In this document: piece by piece, positions 1-6,940 of the stretch
How positions within the stretch are numbered: position 1 is the first letter of the stretch
Layout of the letters: each line of letters begins with the position of its first letter
DNA from: Myxococcota bacterium
GTDB taxonomy: Bacteria > Myxococcota_A > UBA9160 > PR03
Assembly: GCA_030066475.1 (NCBI GenBank)
Contig: JASJBO010000048.1
Coordinates: forward strand, 1 to 19,936
Direction of reading: 5' to 3'
Length of the DNA stretch: 19,936 bases
Translations under genes and position numbers: made by a program
The notes under the pieces: model-generated
The model's input: only the letters and a program-made list of their open reading frames with translations
The model's database searches: none
Told to the model about the DNA's origin: nothing

Positions 1-1046
1 GCCAGCGAGGTGTTGCCGGCGGGGCCGCGCTCCATCCCCTCGAGCGTGGCCAGCGCCTCGGTGGCGTAGAACACCTCGCCCTGCGTCACCGTCACGAAGC
101 GGTCCATGTAGCGCAGCGCGCGCGCCGCGTTGCGGGGCACGTCGGCGCGATCGGGCCACGTGGTGAAGGGGATCGAGAAGCCGGTGTGTCCCGTGGTGAA
201 GCACTTGCGGTTGAAGTCGCGGTCGGAGGCCATGTGCAGGCCCGAGAGGTCGACGCTGGCCGCCACCACGCGGGTCCGGGTCGCGCCCGCCTGGAGCAGT
301 CCGCGCGCCGTACCCGTCAGGTTTCCGCCCCCTGCGTGGGTCACCACTACGACGTCGGGGTCGCGACCGGTGCGCTGGCGCACCTGACCGGCGAGCTCGT
401 GGCCCAGGGTCTCGATCCCCAGGATCGAGTACGGGGTGTAGAGCGAGGCGTTGAAGTACCCGGTCTCCTCGAGCACGCGCAGGAACACGTAGAACAGCTC
501 GGGCCCCACCGACAGCCGGATGACCTCGGCGCCGTAGGCCTCGCAGGCGCGCGTCTTCTCGGCGATCTCGGGCTGCGCCACGCCGCGGCTGTCGAACGCC
601 TCCTGCACCACGATGCAGCGCAGCCCCGCCCGGGCGCACTGCGAGGCGACCGCCGCGCCGTAGTTGCCGCTGGTGGCGGCGGCGACGCCGACGAAGCCGC
701 GCTCGCGCGCCTCGTGCACCGAGATCGAGGCGCGCCGGTCCTTGAACGAGCCCGAGGGGTTCGCGGCCTCGTCCTTCACGAAGAGCCGGGCCCCCTTGCC
801 CGGGGGACTGGTGAGGCGCACCAGGCGCGTCAGGTTCTCGAGCTCGACGAGCGGCGTGGCGCCGACGGCGCCGCGCGACTGGACGGCGCGCACGCGCTCC
901 AGGTCGTACCCGGTGTCGGATAGCAGGCGCTCGTAGTCGAAGGCGAGGCTGCCGGTGGCGTAGCGCGCGTAGTCGAGCCCGATCGAGCGGCGCACGATCT
1001 CGTCGCGACGCCCCATCACCTCGGCGTACGACGCGCCGTCGCTCAA
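1..1046 (-). CDS. ortB: 2-amino-4-oxopentanoate thiolase, beta subunit (OrtB), C-terminus cut by window edge
   Basis: OrtB is the PLP-dependent large subunit of the OrtAB thiolase, which splits 2-amino-4-oxopentanoate with CoA into alanine and acetyl-CoA in ornithine catabolism (family knowledge). The reverse strand reads as one open frame of about 348 codons to the edge. It begins SDGASYAEVMGRRDEIVRR, the typical OrtB N-terminus. It carries the fold-type II PLP lysine in PSGSFKDRRAS (about K102), the SGNYG loop (about 126-130) and a glycine-rich THAGGGNLTGT phosphate-binding stretch (about 236-246). The family is about 470 residues, so roughly the last quarter lies outside. The start is a TTG at 1046 whose last two bases overlap the upstream stop (TTGA), implying translational coupling. 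A GTG and an ATG ten codons in are weaker alternatives because they would remove conserved N-terminal residues. Threonine synthase-like proteins are related, but the N-terminus and the ord neighbour favour OrtB. Confidence 0.88.
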   Translation of the reverse strand, partial: MSDGASYAEVMGRRDEIVRRSIGLDYARYATGSLAFDYERLLSDTGYDLERVRAVQSRGAVGATPLVELENLTRLVRLTSPPGKGARLFVKDEAANPSGSFKDRRASISVHEARERGFVGVAAATSGNYGAAVASQCARAGLRCIVVQEAFDSRGVAQPEIAEKTRACEAYGAEVIRLSVGPELFYVFLRVLEETGYFNASLYTPYSILGIETLGHELAGQVRQRTGRDPDVVVVTHAGGGNLTGTARGLLQAGATRTRVVAASVDLSGLHMASDRDFNRKCFTTGHTGFSIPFTTWPDRADVPRNAARALRYMDRFVTVTQGEVFYATEALATLEGMERGPAGNTSL

Positions 1047-2395
1047 GTCGGTGCCTCGGCCGCGAGACGCGCGCGGAGCTCGTCGCCGACCGCCCGCAGC
1101 TCCGGCACCGGACGCCCGAATCCGTGCGTGTAGGCCGGCTCGCTGCGGTGCAGGATGCCGCGCAGCTGCCGCCCCGCCGGCGTCACGATCTCCGCCCGCT
1201 CGCCGAGCGCGGCGTCGCGCACCAGCACCCCCTTGACGCGCAGCTCGAGGGGCACCCGCTGCGTCTCTTCGGGGATGCGTGGTGCCCGCTCGCCCGGCTC
1301 GAGCACCACGCTTCGCAGCTCGACCCAGCGGCCCGCCTCCACGCGTTCGGCGCGCCGCACGGCGCGGACGTCGCCCAGCAGCGCGGCGGGCACCGGCAGC
1401 TCCGCCATCGAGCGCAGCCCGGGAGCGGCGGCCAGCACGCGCGGGATCACGTTCACGGCCAGCGCCGCGGTCGCGACGCCGCCCGGGATCTCGGGGCTGC
1501 CGGCGAGACGCACGCCGGGCGTCCCCTCGATCTCGATCGCGTCGCCCGTCTCGACGCCCTCGAGCTCCGGATGGATCTGCTGCGGGTGCTCCAGGCTGAT
1601 GACGGCGCGTCCCTCGCGGTAGGCCACGGCGGTGTGCAGGCAGCCGGCCACCTGCCCGGGCTCGACCGTGACGAAGGGCGTCTGGCGCCGCACCCGGGAC
1701 ACGATCGGCTCGCGGGTCTGCTCCACGCGCTCGATCCTCCAGCCGACGCTGCTGGCGATCATCCCGATCGACTGGGGGAACCCCAGGTGGCCCACCACGC
1801 GGCCGGCCTCTCGCTCGAGCCGGAAGCGCTCGGGCGTGAGGCCGACACCCTGCGTGCGCAGGACCGAGGGGCCGTACGGCGACAGGTCGTTGACCCGACG
1901 CGCGCGGATCGACCGGACCCGCTCGCAGACTCCGGTCAGCGCGATGACGAGCAGGTCGAGCACGAAGCCGGGGTTGACGCCGGTCCCGAGCAGCACGGCG
2001 CCGTGGCGCCGCGCGAGCCGATCGAGGCGCTGCGCCGTCTCGGGCGCCTCCGCCGCCGGCCACGCCAGCTCCTCCGCGATGCTGATGACGTGGACGCCGC
2101 GCTCGAGGCAGGTCCCGACCTCGGCTGCCGCGTCGTCGAGCCGCGAGCAGGTGGCCTGGATCGCGACGCCCGGGGCCGCGCGCTCGATCAGGCCCGCGAG
2201 GTCGCCCTCGACCGAGAGCCGGGGTGCGTCCGCGAGATCGAGTGCCTCGCCGACCGCGCGCCCTGCCCGCTCCACCCGGCGCGCGAACACCCCGGCCAGC
2301 GCGAGCCCCGCGTCCGCCTTCTCGCACAGCAGCCGGGCGATCCGCGCGCCCATCTGCCCGGTGCCCAAGACGACCACGCGAACCGGTTCGCCCAC
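1043..2395 (-). CDS. ord-ortA: Fused 2,4-diaminopentanoate dehydrogenase (Ord) and thiolase alpha subunit (OrtA)
   Basis: The 450-residue product joins two steps of ornithine breakdown. Residues 1 to about 345 are Ord: an N-terminal Rossmann nucleotide site VVVLGTGQMG (7-16), then GTGVNPGFVLDLL (138-149) and RARRVNDLSPYG (165-175), as in NAD(P)-dependent 2,4-diaminopentanoate dehydrogenases, which oxidatively deaminate C4. The Ord part ends near MAELPVPAALLGD (330-342), where stand-alone Ord proteins stop. Residues about 352-445 match OrtA in order: GRWVELRSVVLEPGERAP, VPLELRVKG and YTHGFGRPVPEL. OrtA is normally a separate protein of about 100 residues encoded between ord and ortB. Here no separate ortA exists and ortB follows directly with a TTGA overlap. 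The start is GTG at 2395 with a weak ribosome site. No oraS, oraE or racemase gene lies upstream; they may lie beyond the left edge. The fusion reading is my inference from motif order and length. Confidence 0.85.
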   Translation of the reverse strand: MGEPVRVVVLGTGQMGARIARLLCEKADAGLALAGVFARRVERAGRAVGEALDLADAPRLSVEGDLAGLIERAAPGVAIQATCSRLDDAAAEVGTCLERGVHVISIAEELAWPAAEAPETAQRLDRLARRHGAVLLGTGVNPGFVLDLLVIALTGVCERVRSIRARRVNDLSPYGPSVLRTQGVGLTPERFRLEREAGRVVGHLGFPQSIGMIASSVGWRIERVEQTREPIVSRVRRQTPFVTVEPGQVAGCLHTAVAYREGRAVISLEHPQQIHPELEGVETGDAIEIEGTPGVRLAGSPEIPGGVATAALAVNVIPRVLAAAPGLRSMAELPVPAALLGDVRAVRRAERVEAGRWVELRSVVLEPGERAPRIPEETQRVPLELRVKGVLVRDAALGERAEIVTPAGRQLRGILHRSEPAYTHGFGRPVPELRAVGDELRARLAAEAPT

Positions 2396-2440
2396 GCGCC
2401 GAGTGTCCCAGGGCGGAGCCGCCGCGTCGAGGCCTGGCCT

Positions 2441-2500
2441 GATGGACTTCGCTCGCCTGCGGCTCGCTGCGCGCGCCCTCCGGGCGCTTGCAGGGGGCTT
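2441..2500. repeat. Short GC-rich intergenic repeat with hairpin
   Basis: The 121-base gap between the bactofilin-like gene and ord holds two near-identical 11-base units (gctcgcctgcg at 2451-2461 and gctcgctgcgc at 2462-2472). A perfect 6-bp hairpin follows directly (gcgccc at 2473-2478, loop tcc, gggcgc at 2482-2487). No reading frame of note fits here. It could be a dispersed intergenic repeat of the REP type or a weak transcription end for the upstream gene, but there is no T-run on either strand. The structure is seen; the role is inferred. Confidence 0.35.
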
Positions 2501-2516
2501 CTGCCGCGGCCGACGC

Positions 2517-4151
2517 CTAGGCTGCGGTGGCGCGCAGCAGCAGCACCCGCCCGCGCTGCGCCAGCACGCCGGTCCCGAACAGGGTCACCACCAGGGCGAC
2601 CGGCGGGCCCAGGAACGGGACGTGCGCGAAGATCACCAGCACGAACAGGCCGAGCAGCAGGCGGCGCGCGAAGGCGCCCAGGCTCGTGTCGCCCGGCCGC
2701 AGCAGCGCGCGGCCGAGCAGGGCGCCCACCATGATGTGGGCCAGGAACAGGATCGTGACGTACACGAACAGCGCCAGCACGGCGAGGGGGATGCCGATCA
2801 GGGTGAGCGCCGTGACCACGATCGCCACCGGCGTGCACACCGCGAACACGAAGCCCCAGCCGAGCGAGCCGAAGAACTCGCGGCTGCTCGGGACGGCGAC
2901 GTCGAAGAAGCGCGGCAGCAGCGCGAAGATCACCAGCCCCAGCACGAACGAGGCCACCAGCTGGATGGCGTGCAGCAGGTAGAACTCGGGTCGCAGGTAG
3001 GCGGCCAGATAGCCGTGCACGCCCTCGTCGACCGTGTCCTCGTGCGTCACCGATCCCGCGATGCGGGCGCCGTCGGCGATCTCGACCTCGCGGCCGGCGG
3101 GGAGGCGCGCCGTGACGTCGCCGCCCACGCGGGCGGTCTCGAACAGCTGGACCCGCTCGGCCCCGAGCACCTGGAGGTGGCGCGCGACGTCGCCGCGCAG
3201 CTCGAGCAGCTCGGCGGCCGCGACCAGGTCGCGCTCGACGCGGCCGTCCACCGTCACGGTCTTGCCGAACAGGCCCGCATCGGGGCCCAGGCCGGCGTCT
3301 CCGGTCAGGAGCACGGAGCGGCCAGCGCCGAGCGTGGCGCCCTGCACCGTGCCGCTGATGCGGATCCGCTCGGCGGCGCTGTGCAGGCTGCCCCGGACGC
3401 GACCCGAGATCTCCACCTGATCGGCGAAGGCGTAGACGTTGCCCTCGACCTCTCCGCGCACCGTGACCCGCTCGCCGGCTGCGATCAGGTTGCCGCGGAT
3501 CTTGCCGTCGACCGAGATGCTGTCGCCGGTCGCGAACAGGCTCTCCTCGAGGGTCTCACCGGCCGCGATGTGGGTGTCCTGATCGTGGCGCAGCTCGAGC
3601 GCGCGCGCGGCGCCGGGAGCCAGCAGCAGCGCGAGGGCCGCCATCAGGGCAACCCCGGCGGCGCCGCCCAGCACCCGGCGCGACACCGCGCTCACCGCGA
3701 CGCTGCCGAGCGCGGCCACGCTGCCGGTCGCCGCCACCGCGACCACCAGATCGAAGAAGGCCGGCGCGCGGTCGCGGGCCAGGAAGAAGAGGTTGAAGGC
3801 CATGTCGACGGCTCCCGTCAGGCGCAGCGGGTTGAGGAAATCGATCCCGGACGGCAGGCGCATCTCGAGCAGCAGCCCGCCGCCCGCCAGCGCGAGCGAG
3901 ACGCCGGCCACCGAGAGCGGCAGTCCCCAGGAGAGGCCGGCCTGCGCCGCCGCGTCCCCCGCCGCGACGGATCGCACCTCGTCGCGCTCGCGGATGGCGT
4001 CGGTGAGCGCCTCGTTCTCCTCGCGCAGCGCCAGCACCAGCTCGCGGGCCTCGCGGCTCTCCACCAGATGGGCCTCGATGCGCCGCACCTCGTCGGCGTC
4101 GAGCTCGCCGTCCACGTAGCGCGCCAGCAGCTCCTCCGAGATCTCGCTCAT
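2517..4151 (-). CDS. Anti-sigma-like / bactofilin-like multi-pass membrane protein
   Basis: The 544-residue protein has three parts. Residues 1-60 (ELLARYVDGELDADEVRRIEAHLV) resemble the N-terminal helices of RseA/ZAS anti-sigma factors but lack the HxxxCxxC zinc ligands. Hydrophobic segments near 78-97, 133-155 and 160-183 follow. Residues about 190-370 form a bactofilin-like right-handed beta repeat, with recurring GKIRGNLIAAGERVTVRGEVEGNVY-type rungs broken into runs such as VEISGRVRGSLHSA (246-259) and VTVDGRVERDLVAA. The C-terminus (388-538) holds about four more transmembrane helices. The ATG at 4151 overlaps the sigma factor stop (ATGA), so the pair is probably co-translated. The likely role is a membrane anti-sigma factor whose bactofilin-like domain senses or joins an envelope or polymer state; this is inference. 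The frame stays open upstream but that extension runs through the sigma gene and is not credible. Confidence 0.8.
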   Translation of the reverse strand: MSEISEELLARYVDGELDADEVRRIEAHLVESREARELVLALREENEALTDAIRERDEVRSVAAGDAAAQAGLSWGLPLSVAGVSLALAGGGLLLEMRLPSGIDFLNPLRLTGAVDMAFNLFFLARDRAPAFFDLVVAVAATGSVAALGSVAVSAVSRRVLGGAAGVALMAALALLLAPGAARALELRHDQDTHIAAGETLEESLFATGDSISVDGKIRGNLIAAGERVTVRGEVEGNVYAFADQVEISGRVRGSLHSAAERIRISGTVQGATLGAGRSVLLTGDAGLGPDAGLFGKTVTVDGRVERDLVAAAELLELRGDVARHLQVLGAERVQLFETARVGGDVTARLPAGREVEIADGARIAGSVTHEDTVDEGVHGYLAAYLRPEFYLLHAIQLVASFVLGLVIFALLPRFFDVAVPSSREFFGSLGWGFVFAVCTPVAIVVTALTLIGIPLAVLALFVYVTILFLAHIMVGALLGRALLRPGDTSLGAFARRLLLGLFVLVIFAHVPFLGPPVALVVTLFGTGVLAQRGRVLLLRATAA

Positions 4152-4804
4152 CGATCCGCGGCCTCGTCGCGCAGCCGGCTGCGCAGCTGCTGGCGCCCCC
4201 GGAACAGCAGGGAGCCCACCTGCCCGCGCCCCACGCCGAGCTGGTCGGCGATCGTCTGGTAGTCGAGGTCGGCGAAGTAGCGCAGCACGAGCGGCAGCCG
4301 GTAGCGGTCGGGCAGCGCGTCGACGGCTGCGAGCAGGCGGGCGCGCCGCTCGGCCTGGAGCAGGCCGTCGAGCGCGGTGGGAGCGCGCAGGTCGACCACG
4401 TCGGCGGTGCCATCGCCCACCTCGAACAGGCGAGTCTCGAGTCCGCGCCGGCGCAGCCGGTCGATGCAGTGGTGGGCCGCGATCGCCAGCAGCCAGGTGC
4501 GGAAGGTGCGCCGCGCGTCGAACTCCTCCAGGTGCTGGCCAGCGCGCAGGAAGACCTCGCCGCGCGCGTCGTCTGCCTCGACCGCGGAGCCGAGCAGCCG
4601 GCGGCACAGCCGCGTCACGTCGCCCTGGTAGATCCGGAACAGCTCGCCGAACGCCTGGCGGTCGCCCGCCCGGGCCCGCTCGACCTGTGCGCCGATCCCC
4701 TGCTCTCCCACGCGTCCCTCGCCCCGAGGATGCCCCCCGAGCCCGGTGGCGGGCAACACCGGGGTGTGATCCGGGAGAGGCAGGGCCCGTGCCGTCGCCT
4801 GCAC
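4148..4804 (-). CDS. ECF-type RNA polymerase sigma factor
   Basis: The 218-residue protein has the two ECF domains. Sigma region 2 spans about 44-120 (AFGELFRIYQGDVTRLCRR; FRTWLLAIAAHHCIDRLRRR). Sigma region 4 spans about 155-210 (VDALPDRYRLPLVLRY; DYQTIADQLGVGRGQVGSLLFRGRQQL), the latter giving the helix-turn-helix for the -35 element. A GTG start at 4804 is chosen because GGGAGGAG sits a few bases upstream. A GTG at 4711 with GAGGGA is a possible shorter start that would remove a 31-residue Pro/Gly-rich extension. The gene overlaps the downstream membrane anti-sigma-like gene by ATGA, the usual sigma/anti-sigma arrangement. It is divergent from the permease at 4965, and a candidate self-recognised promoter lies just upstream. 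Confidence 0.88.
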   Translation of the reverse strand: MQATARALPLPDHTPVLPATGLGGHPRGEGRVGEQGIGAQVERARAGDRQAFGELFRIYQGDVTRLCRRLLGSAVEADDARGEVFLRAGQHLEEFDARRTFRTWLLAIAAHHCIDRLRRRGLETRLFEVGDGTADVVDLRAPTALDGLLQAERRARLLAAVDALPDRYRLPLVLRYFADLDYQTIADQLGVGRGQVGSLLFRGRQQLRSRLRDEAADR

Positions 4805-4826
4805 CGCACTCCTCCCTACCCCCTGC

Positions 4827-4853
4827 TACGAACCAGGCCCGGCGGATCTTGCA
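4827..4853 (-). promoter_or_regulatory. Candidate ECF promoter for the sigma/anti-sigma pair
   Basis: Read on the minus strand, TGCAAG (4853-4848) and CGTA (4830-4827) are separated by 17 bases. This resembles the split -35/-10 pattern of ECF-dependent promoters (AAC-like -35, CGT-type -10). The -10 lies about 22 bases before the GTG start, leaving a very short leader that includes the ribosome site. Autoregulation is usual for ECF operons, but the match is to a loose pattern. Confidence 0.3.
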
Positions 4854-4867
4854 CCAACGCGCTGAGC

Positions 4868-4900
4868 GGGGGCGATTCGCCTCTGGGGCGAATCCGCCCC
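4868..4900. repeat. Imperfect palindrome in divergent intergenic region
   Basis: Two 14-base arms (4868-4881 and 4887-4900) pair at 12 positions around a 5-base spacer (tctgg). The core gattcgcc/ggcgaatc is perfect over 8 bp. It sits between the divergent sigma factor and permease genes, so it may be an operator for a dimeric regulator, or an RNA hairpin in the permease leader. The symmetry is seen; its function is inferred. Confidence 0.45.
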
Positions 4901-4964
4901 GGCGACACGGAGTGCGGCCGGGGAGTGCTAAGCGTCTCGCCGAGTCACTCGAGGAGGTCCCGCC

Positions 4965-6044
4965 GTGCCGCCTGAAGGAACACCCCCGCCGCCCGCGATC
5001 GCGAGCGATCCGAATTTCCTGTCGCGGGCCGTCGAGGCCACTACCCGGGTCCTGCTGGTCCTGGCGCTGCTCGCCTGGTGCTTCAGCATCCTGCGGCCCT
5101 TCGTCGTGCCGGTGGCGTGGGCGGTGATCATCGCCGTCGCGGTCCTCCCGCTGCATCTGTGGCTGCGAGACCGGCTCGGGGGCCGAGAGAGGCTCGCCGC
5201 TGCGCTGCTCACCGGGGCCGCGCTGATCGGCCTGCTGGGCACCACGGTGGTGCTCGGCAGCACGCTCGTCGAGGGCTCGCAGCTGATCGCGAACTCGCTC
5301 GACGCCGAGAAGCTCCACGTCCCGGCGCCACCGACGACGGTGCGCGACTGGCCGCTGGTCGGTGACCGCGTCTTCGAGGTCTGGGCGCTGGCCTCGCAGA
5401 ACCTGAGCGCCGCCCTGGAGCCGATCCGTCCGCAGCTGATCGCCCTGGGCCGCAGCCTGCTGTCGGTCGTGGCCGGGTTCGGGCTGACCCTGGCGAGCAC
5501 GCTGCTCTCGCTGATCGTGGCGGGCGTGCTGCTCGCCAACCACGAGACCGGCGGCCGCGTGGCGGCCAGCATCGCGCGGCGCCTCGCCGGTGAACGCGGT
5601 GGCCACTTCGCGAGCCTCGCCGGCGATACCGTGCAGAGCGTGGCCCAGGGCATCCTCGGCGTGGCGGTGATCCAGTCGCTGCTCGCGGGCCTCGGCTTCG
5701 TGGCGATCGGGGTGCCGGGCGCCGGCCTGTGGGCGCTGATCGCCCTGCTGCTGTGCGTGGTCCAGGTCGGTCTGCTGCTGCTCGCGATTCCCATGCTGAT
5801 CTGGGTCTGGTCGACCGCCGAGCCGCTCGCCGCCACCCTCTTCACCGTCTGGATGGTGTTCGTCTCGGTGATCGACAACATCCTCAAGCCCATCCTGCTC
5901 GGGCGCGGCGTGAAGGTCCCGATGCTGGTGATCTTCCTGGGCGCGATCGGCGGCTTCCTCGCCTCGGGGATCATCGGGCTGTTCGTGGGCGCGGTGGTGC
6001 TGGTGCTGGGCTACACGATGTTCCAGGCGTGGCTCGAGCAGTGA
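4965..6044 (+). CDS. AI-2E/PerM-family inner-membrane permease
   Basis: The 359-residue polytopic protein belongs to the AI-2E transporter (PerM/YdiK/TqsA) family, whose members export or transport small molecules, among them autoinducer-2, or act as sodium/proton antiporters; the substrate here is unknown. Hydrophobic pairs occur near 26-62 and 77-100. A soluble stretch (about 105-155) follows, then five further membrane segments between 165 and 355. The conserved C-terminal signature DNILKPILLGRG lies at 304-315, followed by FLGAIGGFLASGIIGLFVG. The length is normal for the family. The start is GTG at 4965, with GAGGAGGT at 4951-4958 as a strong ribosome site. Its stop overlaps the following methyltransferase start (GTGA), so the two are a coupled operon. 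Confidence 0.9.
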   Translation: MPPEGTPPPPAIASDPNFLSRAVEATTRVLLVLALLAWCFSILRPFVVPVAWAVIIAVAVLPLHLWLRDRLGGRERLAAALLTGAALIGLLGTTVVLGSTLVEGSQLIANSLDAEKLHVPAPPTTVRDWPLVGDRVFEVWALASQNLSAALEPIRPQLIALGRSLLSVVAGFGLTLASTLLSLIVAGVLLANHETGGRVAASIARRLAGERGGHFASLAGDTVQSVAQGILGVAVIQSLLAGLGFVAIGVPGAGLWALIALLLCVVQVGLLLLAIPMLIWVWSTAEPLAATLFTVWMVFVSVIDNILKPILLGRGVKVPMLVIFLGAIGGFLASGIIGLFVGAVVLVLGYTMFQAWLEQ

Positions 6045-6829
6045 ACCCCGACACCTACTACCGCGACCACTGGGTCGAGATCGAGCCCGAGCGGCTCGAG
6101 GCCTACGAGCAGATGTTCGAGTGGCGACCGGTGCTCGAGCCGCTGCTGGCGCCGGCCGGCATCGAGCCCGGCCAGCAGGTGGTGGACTACGGCTGCGGTC
6201 CCGGCGGGCTGTCGGTCGAGCTCGCGCGCCGGGTGGGCGACGGCCACGTGCACGCCGTCGACCTGAACGAGGCGTTCGTCGCGCGCGCCCGCGAGCGGGC
6301 CGCGCGAGAAGGCGTGGCGGAGCGGGTCACGGTCCACCACGTGGCGGACGACCGCATCCCGCTGGCCGACGCGAGCGTCGACCGCGTGGTCTGCAAGAAC
6401 GTGCTCGAGTACGTCACCGACCTGCCGGCGCTGCTCGCGGAGCTCCGCCGCGTACTGCGGCCGGGAGGCCGGCTCCACGCGATCGACAGCGACTGGGGCA
6501 TGCTGGCGGTCGAGCCGCTCGGGCCCGAGCGAGTCGCGGAGCTCTTCGACGCGGCCCGCGTCGCCTATCGCACGCCGCTGATCGGGCGCAAGCTGTACGG
6601 CGCGATGCGGGTGGCGGGCTTCGACGAGGTCCAGGTGCAAGTGCTCACGCCCGCCGACACCAGCGGCTTCCTGGCGCCGGTGGTGTCCCACATGGCGGGC
6701 TACGCCCGCGGCACGGGGCGCATGGAGCCCGCGCGGATCGACGCGCTGCTCGAGGACCTGAGCCGGGCGATCGAGGACGGGACCTACCTGCTCGTGCTCC
6801 CGCAGTTCCTGGTGACCGGAACGCGCTGA
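6041..6829 (+). CDS. Class I SAM-dependent methyltransferase (UbiE/type 11 like)
   Basis: The 262-residue protein shows the Rossmann methyltransferase motifs in order. Motif I is VVDYGCGPGG (47-56). The acidic ribose-binding residue is D74 in HAVDLN. The motif II region is VADDRIPLADASVDRVVCKNVLEYV (101-125, with the DD pair at 103-104). Post-motif III is RRVLRPGGRLHAIDSDW (136-152). The LRPGG and DSDW pattern resembles the UbiE/COQ5 and small-molecule methyltransferase branch rather than nucleic acid enzymes, but the substrate cannot be read from sequence. The GTG start at 6041 overlaps the permease stop (GTGA), arguing for co-translation and perhaps a common substrate. A GC-rich hairpin follows the stop. 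Confidence 0.85.
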   Translation: MNPDTYYRDHWVEIEPERLEAYEQMFEWRPVLEPLLAPAGIEPGQQVVDYGCGPGGLSVELARRVGDGHVHAVDLNEAFVARARERAAREGVAERVTVHHVADDRIPLADASVDRVVCKNVLEYVTDLPALLAELRRVLRPGGRLHAIDSDWGMLAVEPLGPERVAELFDAARVAYRTPLIGRKLYGAMRVAGFDEVQVQVLTPADTSGFLAPVVSHMAGYARGTGRMEPARIDALLEDLSRAIEDGTYLLVLPQFLVTGTR

Positions 6830-6831
6830 GA

Positions 6832-6858
6832 CGCCGCCTGGCGCGCCTCCGGGCGGCG
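6832..6858 (+). terminator. GC-rich stem-loop after methyltransferase gene, possible terminator
   Basis: A perfect 7-bp stem (cgccgcc at 6832-6838, ggcggcg at 6852-6858) with a 13-base loop starts 2 bases after the methyltransferase stop codon. No T-run follows, so it is at best an attenuating or mRNA-stabilising structure. It separates the permease/methyltransferase pair from the diguanylate cyclase gene. Confidence 0.35.
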
Positions 6859-6940
6859 CATCGGCAGCTCGTGCGCAGCTCGCCGGCAACACCGGGGCGT
6901 GTGCATCAAGAGCGCAGTCGGGATCACCGATGAGGCCCGC

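Noticed and set aside
1632..4262. Very long plus-strand open frame opposite ord and the bactofilin-like gene
   Set aside because: It is low-complexity Arg/Ala/Pro/Gln-rich translation antisense to well-supported genes, an effect of high GC.
4152..5606. Upstream extension of the bactofilin-like frame through the sigma gene and permease antisense
   Set aside because: The extension has no domain signal and covers two supported genes; the ATG at 4151 with ATGA overlap is the natural start.
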